Assembly: GCF_002901445.1 (NCBI RefSeq)
Contig: NZ_PPPD01000001.1
Coordinates: 248,001 to 312,000, forward strand
Length of the DNA stretch: 64,000 bases
Source: Deinococcus koreensis
Lineage (GTDB): Bacteria > Deinococcota > Deinococci > Deinococcales > Deinococcaceae
Direction of reading: 5' to 3'
The notes below the pieces were generated by a model. That model was not told the origin of the DNA. It worked only from the letters and a program-made list of their open reading frames with translations, and did no database searches. This document shows positions 1 through 7,406 of this stretch, piece by piece. The translations under genes were made by a program, and so were the position numbers. How positions within the stretch are numbered: the first letter of the stretch is position 1; each line of letters starts with the position of its first letter.

Positions 1-639
1 CAGCAGCCCCAGCAGCGCCAGGGCCAGCTGCTGCGGCTCGGCCCCCGCGCTGAGCCGCCCGGCCTCCTGGTGACGGCGCAGGGAGCGGGCCAGCAGTTCC
101 AGGGCCCGCTCGGTGCCGTGCCGCACCCGTTCCAGGTAGGCCCGCTCGGCATCGCTGCCGAAGAGGCTCAGGCGGATCAGGCCCCCGGTCTGGGCCAGCC
201 CCTCCAGCCCAGCGCGCACCAGGGCTGTCAGCTCTCCCCGCAGGTCGTCGGTCGGCGCCTGCTCCAGCGTCCGCAGGACGCCGCGAGGCGTCAGTTCCTC
301 CACAACCGCGCCCACCAGCGCCTCCTTGTCGCCGAACTGGCGGTAGACGGTCGCCACTCCGACCCCGGCCTGCTGGGCGATCTGCTCCATGGTGCTGCCC
401 AGCAGGCCGTGGCTGCCCAGCACCTCGGCGGCGGCGCGCAGGATGCGGGTGCGGGTGTCGTCGGCGGGCACGCCCTCATCCAGCAATTTCAGCAATCCAG
501 CCCTTCCCCCATGCCGGCGATACAGCGTGGCCCGCGAGACGCCCAGATGCTCGGCCAGCCGATCCATCGTCGTGTGGGGCGAGCTTTTCAGCAGTCGTGC
601 GGCCTGCAGCAGCTCCCCTTCCATCTCCCGAGATGACAT
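1..639 (-). CDS. TetR/AcrR-family regulator with two tandem HTH domains (C-terminus outside window)
   Basis: Reading leftward from ATG 639, 213 codons stay open to the window edge, so the gene is partial. Residues 7-53 look like a TetR-type DNA-binding domain (MDRLAEHLGVSRATLYRRHG). Residues 62-112 hold a second, more canonical one (MEQIAQQAGVGVATVYRQFGDKEALV). The rest is helical, as in TetR ligand-binding domains. A TATACT box ends 7 bases before the ATG and there is no Shine-Dalgarno, so the message is probably leaderless. The in-frame ATG at 624 is a weaker alternative. A perfect 14-bp palindrome covers the -10 box, suggesting autoregulation. Ligand and targets are unknown. Confidence 0.85.
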   Translation of the reverse strand, partial: MSSREMEGELLQAARLLKSSPHTTMDRLAEHLGVSRATLYRRHGGRAGLLKLLDEGVPADDTRTRILRAAAEVLGSHGLLGSTMEQIAQQAGVGVATVYRQFGDKEALVGAVVEELTPRGVLRTLEQAPTDDLRGELTALVRAGLEGLAQTGGLIRLSLFGSDAERAYLERVRHGTERALELLARSLRRHQEAGRLSAGAEPQQLALALLGLL

Positions 640-643
640 GATC

Positions 644-657
644 GAGAGTATACTCTC
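644..657. promoter_or_regulatory. Palindromic operator candidate over the TetR gene promoter
   Basis: GAGAGTATACTCTC is a perfect 14-bp palindrome. Its minus-strand reading contains the TATACT -10 box (652-647), followed 7 bases later by the TetR start. A TTGTCT lies 15 bases upstream of the box, which is a short spacing. A repressor bound here would block its own promoter; that role is inferred from position only. Confidence 0.55.
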
Positions 658-776
658 TCGTCTCGTCTCAGACAACGGGCAACCGTGTGATGACCTCTCC
701 TTTCGACGAAGATCGCCTCTGACACGGCCTTGCGGCGAACACTGGTCTGCCGCTCTAGAGCCTAGGCAGACTGGGC

Positions 777-826
777 TTGACATTCCCCCCTACTCAGGCG
801 GACTATGGAGACAGACATAGCTATGT
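777..826 (+). promoter_or_regulatory. padR promoter with PadR-type inverted repeats
   Basis: A consensus TTGACA lies at 777-782. Eighteen bases later comes a weak -10 (GACTAT, 801-806). Overlapping it, CTATG (803-807) and CATAG (816-820) form an inverted repeat with an 8-base spacer, the geometry of known PadR sites (ATGT-N8-ACAT type). A second palindrome, ACATAGCTATGT, sits at 815-826. Autorepression by the downstream PadR protein is the likely reading. The rest of 640-889 shows no gene. Confidence 0.55.
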
Positions 827-889
827 ACGGGCAGCAGCCGCGCGGGACGCCACGCGGTCAATGCCCCCCCGCCCTTCTCCGGAGGCCCC

Positions 890-1219
890 ATGAACCCTGA
901 CCTGCTGCGCGGCAACCTCGACCTGATCCTGCTGACCATCCTGGAGGCGCGGCCCCTGTACGGCTTCGCCATCATTCAGGAGGCGAAAGAGCGCACGGGT
1001 GGCCTGTTCGACTTCAAGGAGGGCAGCCTGTACCCGGCGCTGCACCGGCTGGAGCAGGACGGCCTGCTGGCCGCGCAGCAGGGCGAGGTCGGCCGCAACG
1101 GCAAGCCCCGCAAGTACTACGCCATCACCGACCAGGGGCGCCAGACGCTGCAGACCAAGCGTCAGGAGTTCAACGCCTTCACGGGCGCCGTGCAGCGCCT
1201 GACGGGAAACGGCGCATGA
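890..1219 (+). CDS. PadR-family transcriptional regulator
   Basis: A 109-residue protein of typical size for a short (PadR-s1) repressor. It is a winged helix: residues about 10-75 contain the LLTILEARPLYGFAIIQE helix pair and the EGSLYPALHRLEQDGLL recognition segment, then the wing (GKPRKYYAITDQG). A C-terminal helix should mediate dimerisation. GGAGG sits 6 bases before the ATG. Its stop overlaps the next start by 4 bases (ATGA), so the two genes are translationally coupled. Such pairs usually control the membrane protein encoded by the partner gene. The effector is unknown. Confidence 0.92.
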   Translation: MNPDLLRGNLDLILLTILEARPLYGFAIIQEAKERTGGLFDFKEGSLYPALHRLEQDGLLAAQQGEVGRNGKPRKYYAITDQGRQTLQTKRQEFNAFTGAVQRLTGNGA

Positions 1220-2373
1220 CCACGCGGGCCCTGAGCGACCAGCGTGCCCTGACCACCTACCTGCGCCGCGCCACCTGGGGCCTGCCTGAAGGCCGCCGCC
1301 AGGAACTCTGGGACGAGCTGGAAGAACACATCCTGACACGTGCCGAGCACCTGCAATTCACTGACCTCTCCCCTTCTCAGGCGCTGGCCCAGGCTCTTCG
1401 TGAACTCGGCCCACCGGCCCGATTGACCCTGGGCATGGCGAAGGTGTACACCATGCCGAAATTATTGATTGCCGCCGGAGCCGCTGCCCTCGCCCTCAGT
1501 GCTGCGCTGTATGCGATGGCGGGGGGTGGGGAAACGCCCATGCTTACTCTGCCCGTTGTCACGCAGAGCCCCGTCAAACCCTCCTGCGTTCGCGGCACCA
1601 AACCCAGTGGCGATAACATCACCATCGTCAGCGAGAACAACGGGATCACCTGCTATACGTTTAATGATGGGACGTCCTACCTCGGCGCCTATCTCAATGG
1701 CAACGACATCGTGAAAGCCATACGCGCCCAAGGTGGGCGAGCGACCCTGAAGGGCAATCGCCTGGACGTGAGTTTGCCGGGCACTGGGTCGGGTGGCGGT
1801 GAGATCGGCGCCAATTTCACCCGCAACGGTCAGCCCTACTTCGATGCGTTCAGACTGATTGATGGAGTTGGCACACCGCTGCCCATCCGCTTCGCGGGGT
1901 TCGCCGCGCCGCAGGTGCAGATCGGCGCGATCAATCTCCGCTTTGGGACTGGCGAACAATCCGTCGGCCGGTTGTTCTATAACCCCCTGTACAGCCTGTT
2001 CATCTCGTCCCTCAAAGGAGTCGTGGCTCAGCCCGGCATAACCGGCGGCGGTTACTTCATGGACAGTCCCCGCTCACCGAACAGCCGTCACCGTGTGGCG
2101 ACCACCCTAGCCCCTGGCGAGGTAGTTATGCTGATTACCAAGCGGGCTGGGGAGAGGTACATGGCAGACACGGCGGAAGTCGGCGCTGACCGCAGCGCCG
2201 TTCTCCAGAGTGAGGCGTCTAAGGTTCGCTTCGTATCCAGCCTGGGTCAGCTCGGCCCCTACCCCGGCGGTGGGCGGATCAATGCCCTCCTCGTCCGCGT
2301 CACCAACATCCCCCTCGACCAGCTCAAGACCGGCATCTTTCTCCCGGCCCGGCCCACGTCCGACGCCCGCTAA
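1216..2373 (+). CDS. Membrane-anchored protein with permease-prefix (HAAS-like) N-domain
   Basis: Residues 10-75 form a helical domain (LRRATWGLPEGRRQELWDEL, then an ALRELGPPARL stretch) like the permease-prefix/HAAS domain often encoded next to PadR regulators. A transmembrane helix spans about 82-101. The remaining 280 residues should be extracytoplasmic; I do not recognise the fold, though the GITCYTFNDGTSYLGAYLNG region faintly recalls copper-amine-oxidase-like stalk domains. The protein is probably the target or signal partner of the coupled PadR gene. Its stop overlaps the convergent redoxin stop. Confidence 0.75.
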   Translation: MTTRALSDQRALTTYLRRATWGLPEGRRQELWDELEEHILTRAEHLQFTDLSPSQALAQALRELGPPARLTLGMAKVYTMPKLLIAAGAAALALSAALYAMAGGGETPMLTLPVVTQSPVKPSCVRGTKPSGDNITIVSENNGITCYTFNDGTSYLGAYLNGNDIVKAIRAQGGRATLKGNRLDVSLPGTGSGGGEIGANFTRNGQPYFDAFRLIDGVGTPLPIRFAGFAAPQVQIGAINLRFGTGEQSVGRLFYNPLYSLFISSLKGVVAQPGITGGGYFMDSPRSPNSRHRVATTLAPGEVVMLITKRAGERYMADTAEVGADRSAVLQSEASKVRFVSSLGQLGPYPGGGRINALLVRVTNIPLDQLKTGIFLPARPTSDAR

Positions 2374-2825
2374 ACCTGCCCACTGCGCCCGGCCCACTCC
2401 TCCAGCAGGTACTGGAGGCGGGTCTGGGCGTTGTCCTGGCTGCCGTACACGCTTCTCAACAGTTCGCCGCCGGGCGCGAAGGCCAGCCAGTGGGGCGTGC
2501 CCTCGGTCTGCCAGTGGCGGGCGAAATCGCCGTCCAGATCATGAGCGACCGGAAACGGGAGTCTGGCAAAGTCACGGACGAATTTCGTCAGGATGGGCAC
2601 GACCTCTTCCCTGGCCAGCAGGCGGTGGCCGAAGCTGGTGTGGACGGCCAGCAGGTTCACGGCCCCGCCAAACTCGGTGTGCAGGCGTTTCAGGAACGGC
2701 ACACCGCGCGACACACAGCCGGGGCATTCCAGATTGAAGGTCATGACCAGCCCTGGGCGTGTCCAGGCCGCCGGCGGGGGCAGGGGGTCGCCGTGCACGA
2801 AGTCGGCGGGAGCGGGCCAGTCCAT
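2370..2825 (-). CDS. Thioredoxin-fold redoxin (TlpA/peroxiredoxin-like)
   Basis: A 151-residue cytoplasmic protein with no signal peptide. The first strand leads into ECPGC (Cys34, Cys37), a CXXC-type redox site, and the conserved cis-Pro region is GTPHWLAF. The size fits a single thioredoxin domain. The start at 2825 is supported by a TACGCT box ending 6 bases upstream (leaderless), and the upstream extension in this frame is the shadow of the neighbouring gene. It is transcribed divergently from the amino-acid-binding protein gene. A disulfide reductase or peroxidase role is inferred from the fold. Confidence 0.8.
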   Translation of the reverse strand: MDWPAPADFVHGDPLPPPAAWTRPGLVMTFNLECPGCVSRGVPFLKRLHTEFGGAVNLLAVHTSFGHRLLAREEVVPILTKFVRDFARLPFPVAHDLDGDFARHWQTEGTPHWLAFAPGGELLRSVYGSQDNAQTRLQYLLEEWAGRSGQV

Positions 2826-2831
2826 GCGAGC

Positions 2832-2863
2832 AGCGTAGCGGCTCCGGGCGGCGGCTTTATGCT
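2832..2863. promoter_or_regulatory. Back-to-back leaderless promoters
   Basis: TACGCT (2837-2832, minus) lies 6 bases before the redoxin ATG, and TATGCT (2858-2863, plus) lies 7 bases before the binding-protein ATG. Only 45 bases separate the two start codons, with no Shine-Dalgarno on either side. The -35 region of each promoter must therefore lie within or beyond the -10 of the other. Confidence 0.6.
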
Positions 2864-2870
2864 GTACGCC

Positions 2871-3629
2871 ATGAAGCATTCCCTGATGCTGGTGGCCCTG
2901 CTGGTGACGTCCTCTGCGCTGGCGAGCACGGTGGCCGAGGTCAAGAAGAAGGGAGTGCTGGTGCTGGGCACCGACCCGACCTTCGCGCCCTTCGAGTTCA
3001 AGGGCGCAGACGGACAGATCCAGGGCTTCGACATCGACATCGCGCGGGCGGTCGCCAAGGATCTGGGTGTGAAACTGGAGATCCGCGCCGTGGGCTTCGG
3101 GGCGCTGATGCCTCAGGCGGTCACGTCCGGGCGGGTGGACATGGCCATGAGCGGAATCACGATCACGGCCGAGCGGGCGAAGGTCGTGGCGTTCAGCGGG
3201 CCGTACTACCGCAGCGCACAGGTCTTCATCGTGCGGGGGGGCAACCCCGGCAAGTTCGCGTGGCCGGCGGACGTGAAGGGCAGGACGATCGGCGTGCAGG
3301 CCACCACCACCGGGCAGTTCGTGGCGAACGACGTGCTGAAGCCCAGGGGGGCCGCCCTGAAGGTCTATGACGACTTCTCGGCTGGGCTGGCCGACGTGCG
3401 CGCCGGGCGGATCGCGGCGCTGATCGGGGACGCGCCGACGGTGGCCGACCTGCAAAAGCGGCTGCCGGGGCAGTTCGCCAAGGCCGGGGCGGATCTGGCT
3501 GCCGAGGACTACGGCATGGTGTTCAGGAAGGGCAGCGATCTGGCCGCCGCCGCGAACAGGACACTGGCGCGCATGAAGGCGAGCGGCGAGTACCAGGCCC
3601 TGCTGAACAAGTGGATCGTGCAGAAGTAG
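2871..3629 (+). CDS. Amino-acid ABC transporter periplasmic binding protein
   Basis: A 252-residue protein with a signal peptide (residues 1-17, LLVTSSALA) and a mature type-II solute-binding domain (bacterial SBP family 3). Visible signatures are GTDPTFAPFEF and IQGFDIDIARAVAKDLG near the N-terminus, and the MAMSGITITAERAKVVAFS hinge segment. Family members bind polar amino acids and deliver them to a HisM/GlnP-type permease; one lies at 5101. The start is fixed by the TATGCT box 7 bases upstream. No ATPase gene is in the window. Confidence 0.93.
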   Translation: MKHSLMLVALLVTSSALASTVAEVKKKGVLVLGTDPTFAPFEFKGADGQIQGFDIDIARAVAKDLGVKLEIRAVGFGALMPQAVTSGRVDMAMSGITITAERAKVVAFSGPYYRSAQVFIVRGGNPGKFAWPADVKGRTIGVQATTTGQFVANDVLKPRGAALKVYDDFSAGLADVRAGRIAALIGDAPTVADLQKRLPGQFAKAGADLAAEDYGMVFRKGSDLAAAANRTLARMKASGEYQALLNKWIVQK

Positions 3630-3644
3630 GACGCGCGCCGCACC

Positions 3645-3908
3645 GTGATCACACTTCTGGGCCTCCTGGCGCTGGCCGGGGCCGTGTACGCGGGACTGCG
3701 CCTGAGCCGGCGGGACTCTGGGCGCGGGGGGTCGGTGTTCACGCGTGCCCAGGAGGCCCAGTGGGAAGAGCGGGTGCTGCGCCTCACACGGGGAAACCGT
3801 GGCGCACTGGAACGGGCCATGACCGCGCGGCGCACCAGGTTTCCGCAGGCGACCCGGCTCGAACTGCTGAAGATGGTTCACGACGAATATGTCCGGGATC
3901 GCGAGTAG
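3645..3908 (+). CDS. Small single-pass membrane protein of unknown function
   Basis: An 87-residue protein from a GTG start, 15 bases after the binding-protein stop, so probably cotranscribed. One N-terminal membrane helix (about residues 2-19) precedes a basic, cytoplasmic-looking helical tail with many Arg and Glu residues. I recognise no family. Codon use matches its neighbours, which supports it being real. Confidence 0.6.
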   Translation: MITLLGLLALAGAVYAGLRLSRRDSGRGGSVFTRAQEAQWEERVLRLTRGNRGALERAMTARRTRFPQATRLELLKMVHDEYVRDRE

Positions 3909-3936
3909 GGGGCGCAGGCCCTGACCTGACGGCCGG

Positions 3937-4260
3937 TCAGTGGGCGCTGTGCAGGATGAGCACGCTCAGGGCGATCAGCCCCAGGCCCGCCCAGGCGACC
4001 GGGTTCAGGCGGGTGCCGTCCAGCCGCCGGCTGAGCAGCGCGGTCAGGGCCAGACCCAGCCCGCCCCAGGTGGCGTAGGCGGTGGCCAGCGGCACGCTGC
4101 GCAGGCTCAGGCCCAGCAGCCAGAAGGCCAGCAGGATCAGCGCCAGGGCCAGCAAACCGGGGCGCAGGCGCCGGAAACCGTCCGAACGTTTGAGCAGGGC
4201 GTTGGAGGCCACGTCCAGCGCGGCGGCCAGCAGGAGCAGCAGCGGAGCCAGGACGTTCAT
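3937..4260 (-). CDS. SMR-family transporter subunit (Asp in place of the active-site Glu)
   Basis: A 107-residue protein with four membrane helices, the size of EmrE/SugE-type small multidrug resistance proteins. The third helix carries the family-like TAYATWGGLGLALTALL segment. In helix 1, where the family has its essential proton- and substrate-binding Glu, this protein has Asp16 (AAALDVASNALLK). It overlaps the other SMR gene by 4 bases, so the two probably form a heterodimer in the inner membrane. The substrate is unknown. Confidence 0.85.
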   Translation of the reverse strand: MNVLAPLLLLLAAALDVASNALLKRSDGFRRLRPGLLALALILLAFWLLGLSLRSVPLATAYATWGGLGLALTALLSRRLDGTRLNPVAWAGLGLIALSVLILHSAH

Positions 4261-4598
4261 GCGGGATGGTGGGCCGGATGTCGGGTGCCCCGGTGGAGCA
4301 GCCACGCGCCCGCCACCAGCCCCAGCAGGGCCACACTCCGCAGGGGCGTCAGGGCCTCGCCCAGCAGCAGGGCGCCCAGCAGGGTCACCAGGGCCAGCCC
4401 GGCGGCCTCCCACACGGCGAAGGCCACGGCCACCGGAATGCGTTTGAAGGCCTGGGCCAGCAGGACGTACGAGCCGGCGATACACAGGCCGGTCAGGGCG
4501 GCGCCCAGCGGAAATTCTCCCAGCGAGGCGAGCTTGAGGGTCATGGTGCCGAAGACCTCCAGGGCCACGGCAGCGATCAGCGCGATCCAGGCGCGCAT
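4257..4598 (-). CDS. SMR-family transporter subunit
   Basis: A 113-residue protein with four membrane helices. Helix 1 carries the conserved Glu (VALEVFGTMTLKLA), and helix 3 has the AVAFAVWEAAGLALVTLLG motif. It is the first gene of a two-gene SMR operon. AAGGAAGG lies about 8 bases before ATG 4598; the in-frame GTG at 4607 is too close to that site. Paired SMR proteins export quaternary cations or guanidinium-type compounds; which applies here is not visible. The partner has Asp at the key position, so this subunit may carry the canonical proton-coupling residue. Confidence 0.88.
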   Translation of the reverse strand: MRAWIALIAAVALEVFGTMTLKLASLGEFPLGAALTGLCIAGSYVLLAQAFKRIPVAVAFAVWEAAGLALVTLLGALLLGEALTPLRSVALLGLVAGAWLLHRGTRHPAHHPA

Positions 4599-5100
4599 AG
4601 GGAACACCTTCCTTGGAATCAGGGTTCAGAAGAATCGAAATGAGGGAAACCGGACACACCTCGGGCGCGGCGACCGGCAGGGCTCAGGCGCAGCCGGCAC
4701 GGCGGCCGGTGCAGGGCCCGCCCGCGCGGGGCAGGGGCCTGTGTAGGGCCGCGGCCGAACGTCGCCGGCCGCCAGATGGAACCGACCTACGTGCGGCTTC
4801 GGACGTAGAGCCAGTCGATCAGGGATTGGTCTCCGCTTGCGTTTCGACTTGCGTCACGGCGCATACTTCGCTTCACCCACACTTGTGAGAACTCCGGGCC
4901 GGCTGAGCGGCCCGCGTCTGGCCCCTGCCCCGGCTGGGTGGACGGCCTGACCTGACTCCAGTGTACAGGGGGAAGTGAATGAGAAATGTCAGCCCAGAGC
5001 CAGGGCAGCGGATCGGCCCAGGAACCGACTCCCCGGACAGGCCCCCTCGACTCCCCCTCCGAACCGGCCGCCCGAACGGGCAGCGTAGACTGACCGCTGC
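4599..5100. other. 500-base intergenic region with hairpins and a leaderless promoter
   Basis: No convincing gene. A 22-base hairpin (CTACGT...ACGTAG) lies at 4787-4808, with other GC-rich inverted repeats around 4690-4775, all inside the probable leader of the minus-strand SMR operon. I looked for guanidine riboswitch motifs and found none. On the plus strand TAGACT (5086-5091) lies 9 bases before the permease ATG and is its probable -10. Confidence 0.5.
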
Positions 5101-5796
5101 ATGGGCGACCTGCTCACCGGCTTCCAGACCATCCTTTCCGGCGACTATCCCCGCCTACTGCTCTCCGGCCTGGGCCTGACCCTGGGCGTGAGCCTGTGCG
5201 CCCTGCTGGTCTCGGTGCTGGTCGGCACGGGCCTGGGCATCGTGCGGGTGGTGCGCGTGCCGGTGCTGGGGGCGCTGGGCAACGCCTACGTGGAGGTCGT
5301 GCGCGGCATTCCGTTGATCGTGCTGCTGTCGGTGGTCTATTACGGCCTGCCGGCGCTGGGCCTGACCCTGGACGGTTTCGCGGCGGCGGTGCTGGCCCTG
5401 GGCCTCTATTCGGCCGCCTACACCTCGGAGATCGTGCGCGGGGGGCTGGGCAGCGTGCCCGACGGTCAGACGGAGGCGGCCCGCAGCCTGGGCCTGAGCC
5501 GCGGCCAGGCGCTGCGGTTCGTGATCCTGCCGCAGGCGTGGCGGGTGGCGCTGCCGGCGCTGGGCAACGAGTTCATCTCGCTGATCCTGGGCAGCTCCCT
5601 GGCCAGCGCCGTGACGCTGCAGGAACTGTTCAGCCAGGGCAAATTCATCACCAACGCCACCTACCGGCAGTTCGAGGTCTACGCCGTGCTGGCGCTGGTG
5701 TACTTCCTGCTGACCTTCGTGCTCACCCGCGTGGTGCGGGCCCTGGAACGCCGGGTCAGCCGGGGCGTCGCCCTGCCCGGCCGCCGGGTGCTCTGA
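5101..5796 (+). CDS. Amino-acid ABC transporter permease (HisM/GlnP type)
   Basis: A 231-residue integral membrane protein with about five helices. The permease-ATPase coupling (EAA) loop is clear: EAARSLGLSRGQALRFVILP, at about residues 124-143. The polar amino-acid permease signature SAAYTSEIVRGG precedes it. It presumably works with the binding protein at 2871. The ATPase is not encoded nearby, and the inverted SMR pair separates permease and binding protein. The TAGACT box 9 bases before the ATG suggests its own leaderless promoter. Confidence 0.93.
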   Translation: MGDLLTGFQTILSGDYPRLLLSGLGLTLGVSLCALLVSVLVGTGLGIVRVVRVPVLGALGNAYVEVVRGIPLIVLLSVVYYGLPALGLTLDGFAAAVLALGLYSAAYTSEIVRGGLGSVPDGQTEAARSLGLSRGQALRFVILPQAWRVALPALGNEFISLILGSSLASAVTLQELFSQGKFITNATYRQFEVYAVLALVYFLLTFVLTRVVRALERRVSRGVALPGRRVL

Positions 5797-5858
5797 CGGC
5801 GGCCGCCATGCGCCATCTGGCAGACGCGGGGGCCAGCCCGGAGACGGAAAATCACTCC

Positions 5859-6626
5859 ATGAGGTTCTGTCTGGTGCCTACGCTGGAGAGGCTGCGGTCG
5901 GTCTACGGGGTGCCACGTGGGCCAGAGCGCTTCCAGGCGTATGTCGACGCCGCGGTGGGCGGAGCCCGGACGAGTGCGGAGGTCGCGCTGCCGCCCCTGG
6001 CTCTGGCCAACCCGATGGCGCGTGAGCCGGCAATGGAGTGTCTGGATCGCTGGATCGGGCTGGGCGCGGAGGACGTGGCCCGGAGGGCGCTGGAGGAGGC
6101 CACCGCCCGCCTGCCGAACGGGTCTCCTGCCGTCACCGTGCGGGTGGGCCTGACGCTGCTCGATGACGTGGGGGGCGGCTGGACGAACCGGGTCATCAGT
6201 GACGCGGCCCGGTTCAGCGTGGGGAAGACGTTGAGCAAGACCGGCTGGCTCAGTCTTCCCCTGTGGGCCAGCGAGGAGGTCAGCCAGGGGCTGTTGCGCG
6301 CGCTGGTGCTGGAGTCCGTCCACCGCGCGGCCACGGTGACCCGGACGGGCGACCCGCTGACCCTGCGGGACATGCTGCGCCAGGAGGGGGAAGCCGCCGC
6401 CTTCGCCGGACACACGGTGACCCTCGGGGCCGAGGACCTGGAGTATTCCCGCGCGGTGATCGCGCCCCACCTGGACTCCGCCCACCAGCCCACCGCGCTG
6501 GCCTGCCTGTACGGCGACGAGGGCGCCCATGCCTGGGGCTACCCGCCCCTGGGCCTGTCGAGGAACGCCGGCTTCGAGGTCGGGCTGGCCGACGCGCAAA
6601 GCCGCCGGAAGGGTGCCGAGCCATGA
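5859..6626 (+). CDS. Uncharacterised soluble protein, first gene of a coupled pair
   Basis: About 255 residues from ATG 5859 (MRFCLVPTLERLRSVYGVPR). An in-frame ATG at 5808 is possible but lies only 12 bases past the permease stop. There is no signal peptide or membrane segment. A central stretch with DDVGGGWTNRVISDAARFSV and a region of paired acidic residues are visible; I cannot assign a family. It overlaps the DUF5946 gene by 4 bases (ATGA), implying coupled synthesis and a shared role. Confidence 0.7.
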   Translation: MRFCLVPTLERLRSVYGVPRGPERFQAYVDAAVGGARTSAEVALPPLALANPMAREPAMECLDRWIGLGAEDVARRALEEATARLPNGSPAVTVRVGLTLLDDVGGGWTNRVISDAARFSVGKTLSKTGWLSLPLWASEEVSQGLLRALVLESVHRAATVTRTGDPLTLRDMLRQEGEAAAFAGHTVTLGAEDLEYSRAVIAPHLDSAHQPTALACLYGDEGAHAWGYPPLGLSRNAGFEVGLADAQSRRKGAEP

Positions 6627-7165
6627 CGCCCACCGCCGTTCCAGATGTCGGAACCTGTGAGGGCTGCGGCGCGGTGCTGCCCGTCCAGGATGGCCCCACG
6701 CACCGGTACATGGCGTCCAGTGCTGCGTGCTGGGCCACGTTTACCGGGCTCTCGGATCCGCACCGGCCGCTGGCTGGGGCCGCCTTCGACGCGCTGATCG
6801 TGGACGCCTACGCGGCGCAGCATCCGGGTCGCCCCTCGCCACAGACCATCAACTCGGTCGCCATCCACCTGATGGTGCTGTGCGGGGTGCTGGAGCACAG
6901 CTTCAGACCCGATCAGGCGCTCTGGGTGCGGCAGCGGCCGGGCCGCCCCAGCCGGCTGCCGAAGCACAACCGCTTCCACTGGCTCGCGCCGCCCGCCTTC
7001 ACCTCGATCCTGACGGTGGCCGACGTGAGCCGGGGCGAGACGCCCGCCCGCCGCTCGGATCTCGCGGAGCAGTGGATCCGGGAGGTCTGGTCGACCTGGG
7101 CCGCCGCCCACCGCCCACAGGTCGAGAACTGGTTCGGTCGATATGTGCTGAGCGAGCGGGTCTGA
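6623..7165 (+). CDS. DUF5946 family protein
   Basis: A 180-residue cytoplasmic protein. It opens with CEGCGAVLPVQDGPTHRYM, a CXXC element that may bind metal, then DAYAAQHPGRPSPQTINSVA and HLMVLCGVLEHS, which match the DUF5946 pattern as I remember it. The C-terminal third is rich in Trp (WSTWAAAH, WFGRYVL). No biochemical role is established. It is coupled to the unknown gene upstream, and no enzyme nearby hints at a pathway. Confidence 0.75.
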   Translation: MTPTAVPDVGTCEGCGAVLPVQDGPTHRYMASSAACWATFTGLSDPHRPLAGAAFDALIVDAYAAQHPGRPSPQTINSVAIHLMVLCGVLEHSFRPDQALWVRQRPGRPSRLPKHNRFHWLAPPAFTSILTVADVSRGETPARRSDLAEQWIREVWSTWAAAHRPQVENWFGRYVLSERV

Positions 7166-7304
7166 TGGAGAGGGTGGAGACCGCATCAGCTTTGAGGTCA
7201 CCGGGTCTGACGACTCCGCACGCCCCCCTGAGGGCAACACGCTGAGCCAACGCCTGTGGAACCACGCCGATCCGCTGCTGGAACCGCGTCGACCAGCCAC
7301 TTGA
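7164..7304 (+). pseudogene. Possible gene remnant, fragment 1
   Basis: From 7164 this frame reads DGEGGDRISFEVTGSDDSAR and on to a stop at 7302-7304, with codon use like real genes but no start codon. It overlaps the end of the DUF5946 gene by 2 bases and ends just before an inverted repeat. It may be the decayed end of a former gene, or chance; no family recognised. Confidence 0.25.
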
Positions 7305-7316
7305 TGTGCTTCTGCT

Positions 7317-7374
7317 CCCTCTCCCCTCGGGGGGCTCGGTCAAGCCGCTGGCGGAGAGGGGTGGGGTGAGAGGG
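7317..7374. repeat. Imperfect inverted repeat in the azlC upstream region
   Basis: CCCTCTC (7317-7323) pairs with GAGAGGG (7368-7374), and C-rich and G-rich tracts extend the stem. It lies between two gene-like fragments, so it may be an inserted repeat element or a terminator remnant. Confidence 0.4.
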
Positions 7375-7406
7375 TAAGGTCAGCGACGGAGAAATCCAGT
7401 ACGGTT

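Noticed and set aside
70..636. Long plus-strand open frame opposite the first regulator
   Set aside because: It is the antisense shadow of the TetR-like gene, which has recognisable domains and a promoter; the plus frame has no family pattern.
4599..4900. Possible guanidine riboswitch before the SMR genes
   Set aside because: None of the conserved core sequences of the known guanidine classes was seen on the minus strand.
4979..5179. Open frame starting upstream of the ABC permease
   Set aside because: It overlaps the permease start in another frame and has no recognisable pattern.
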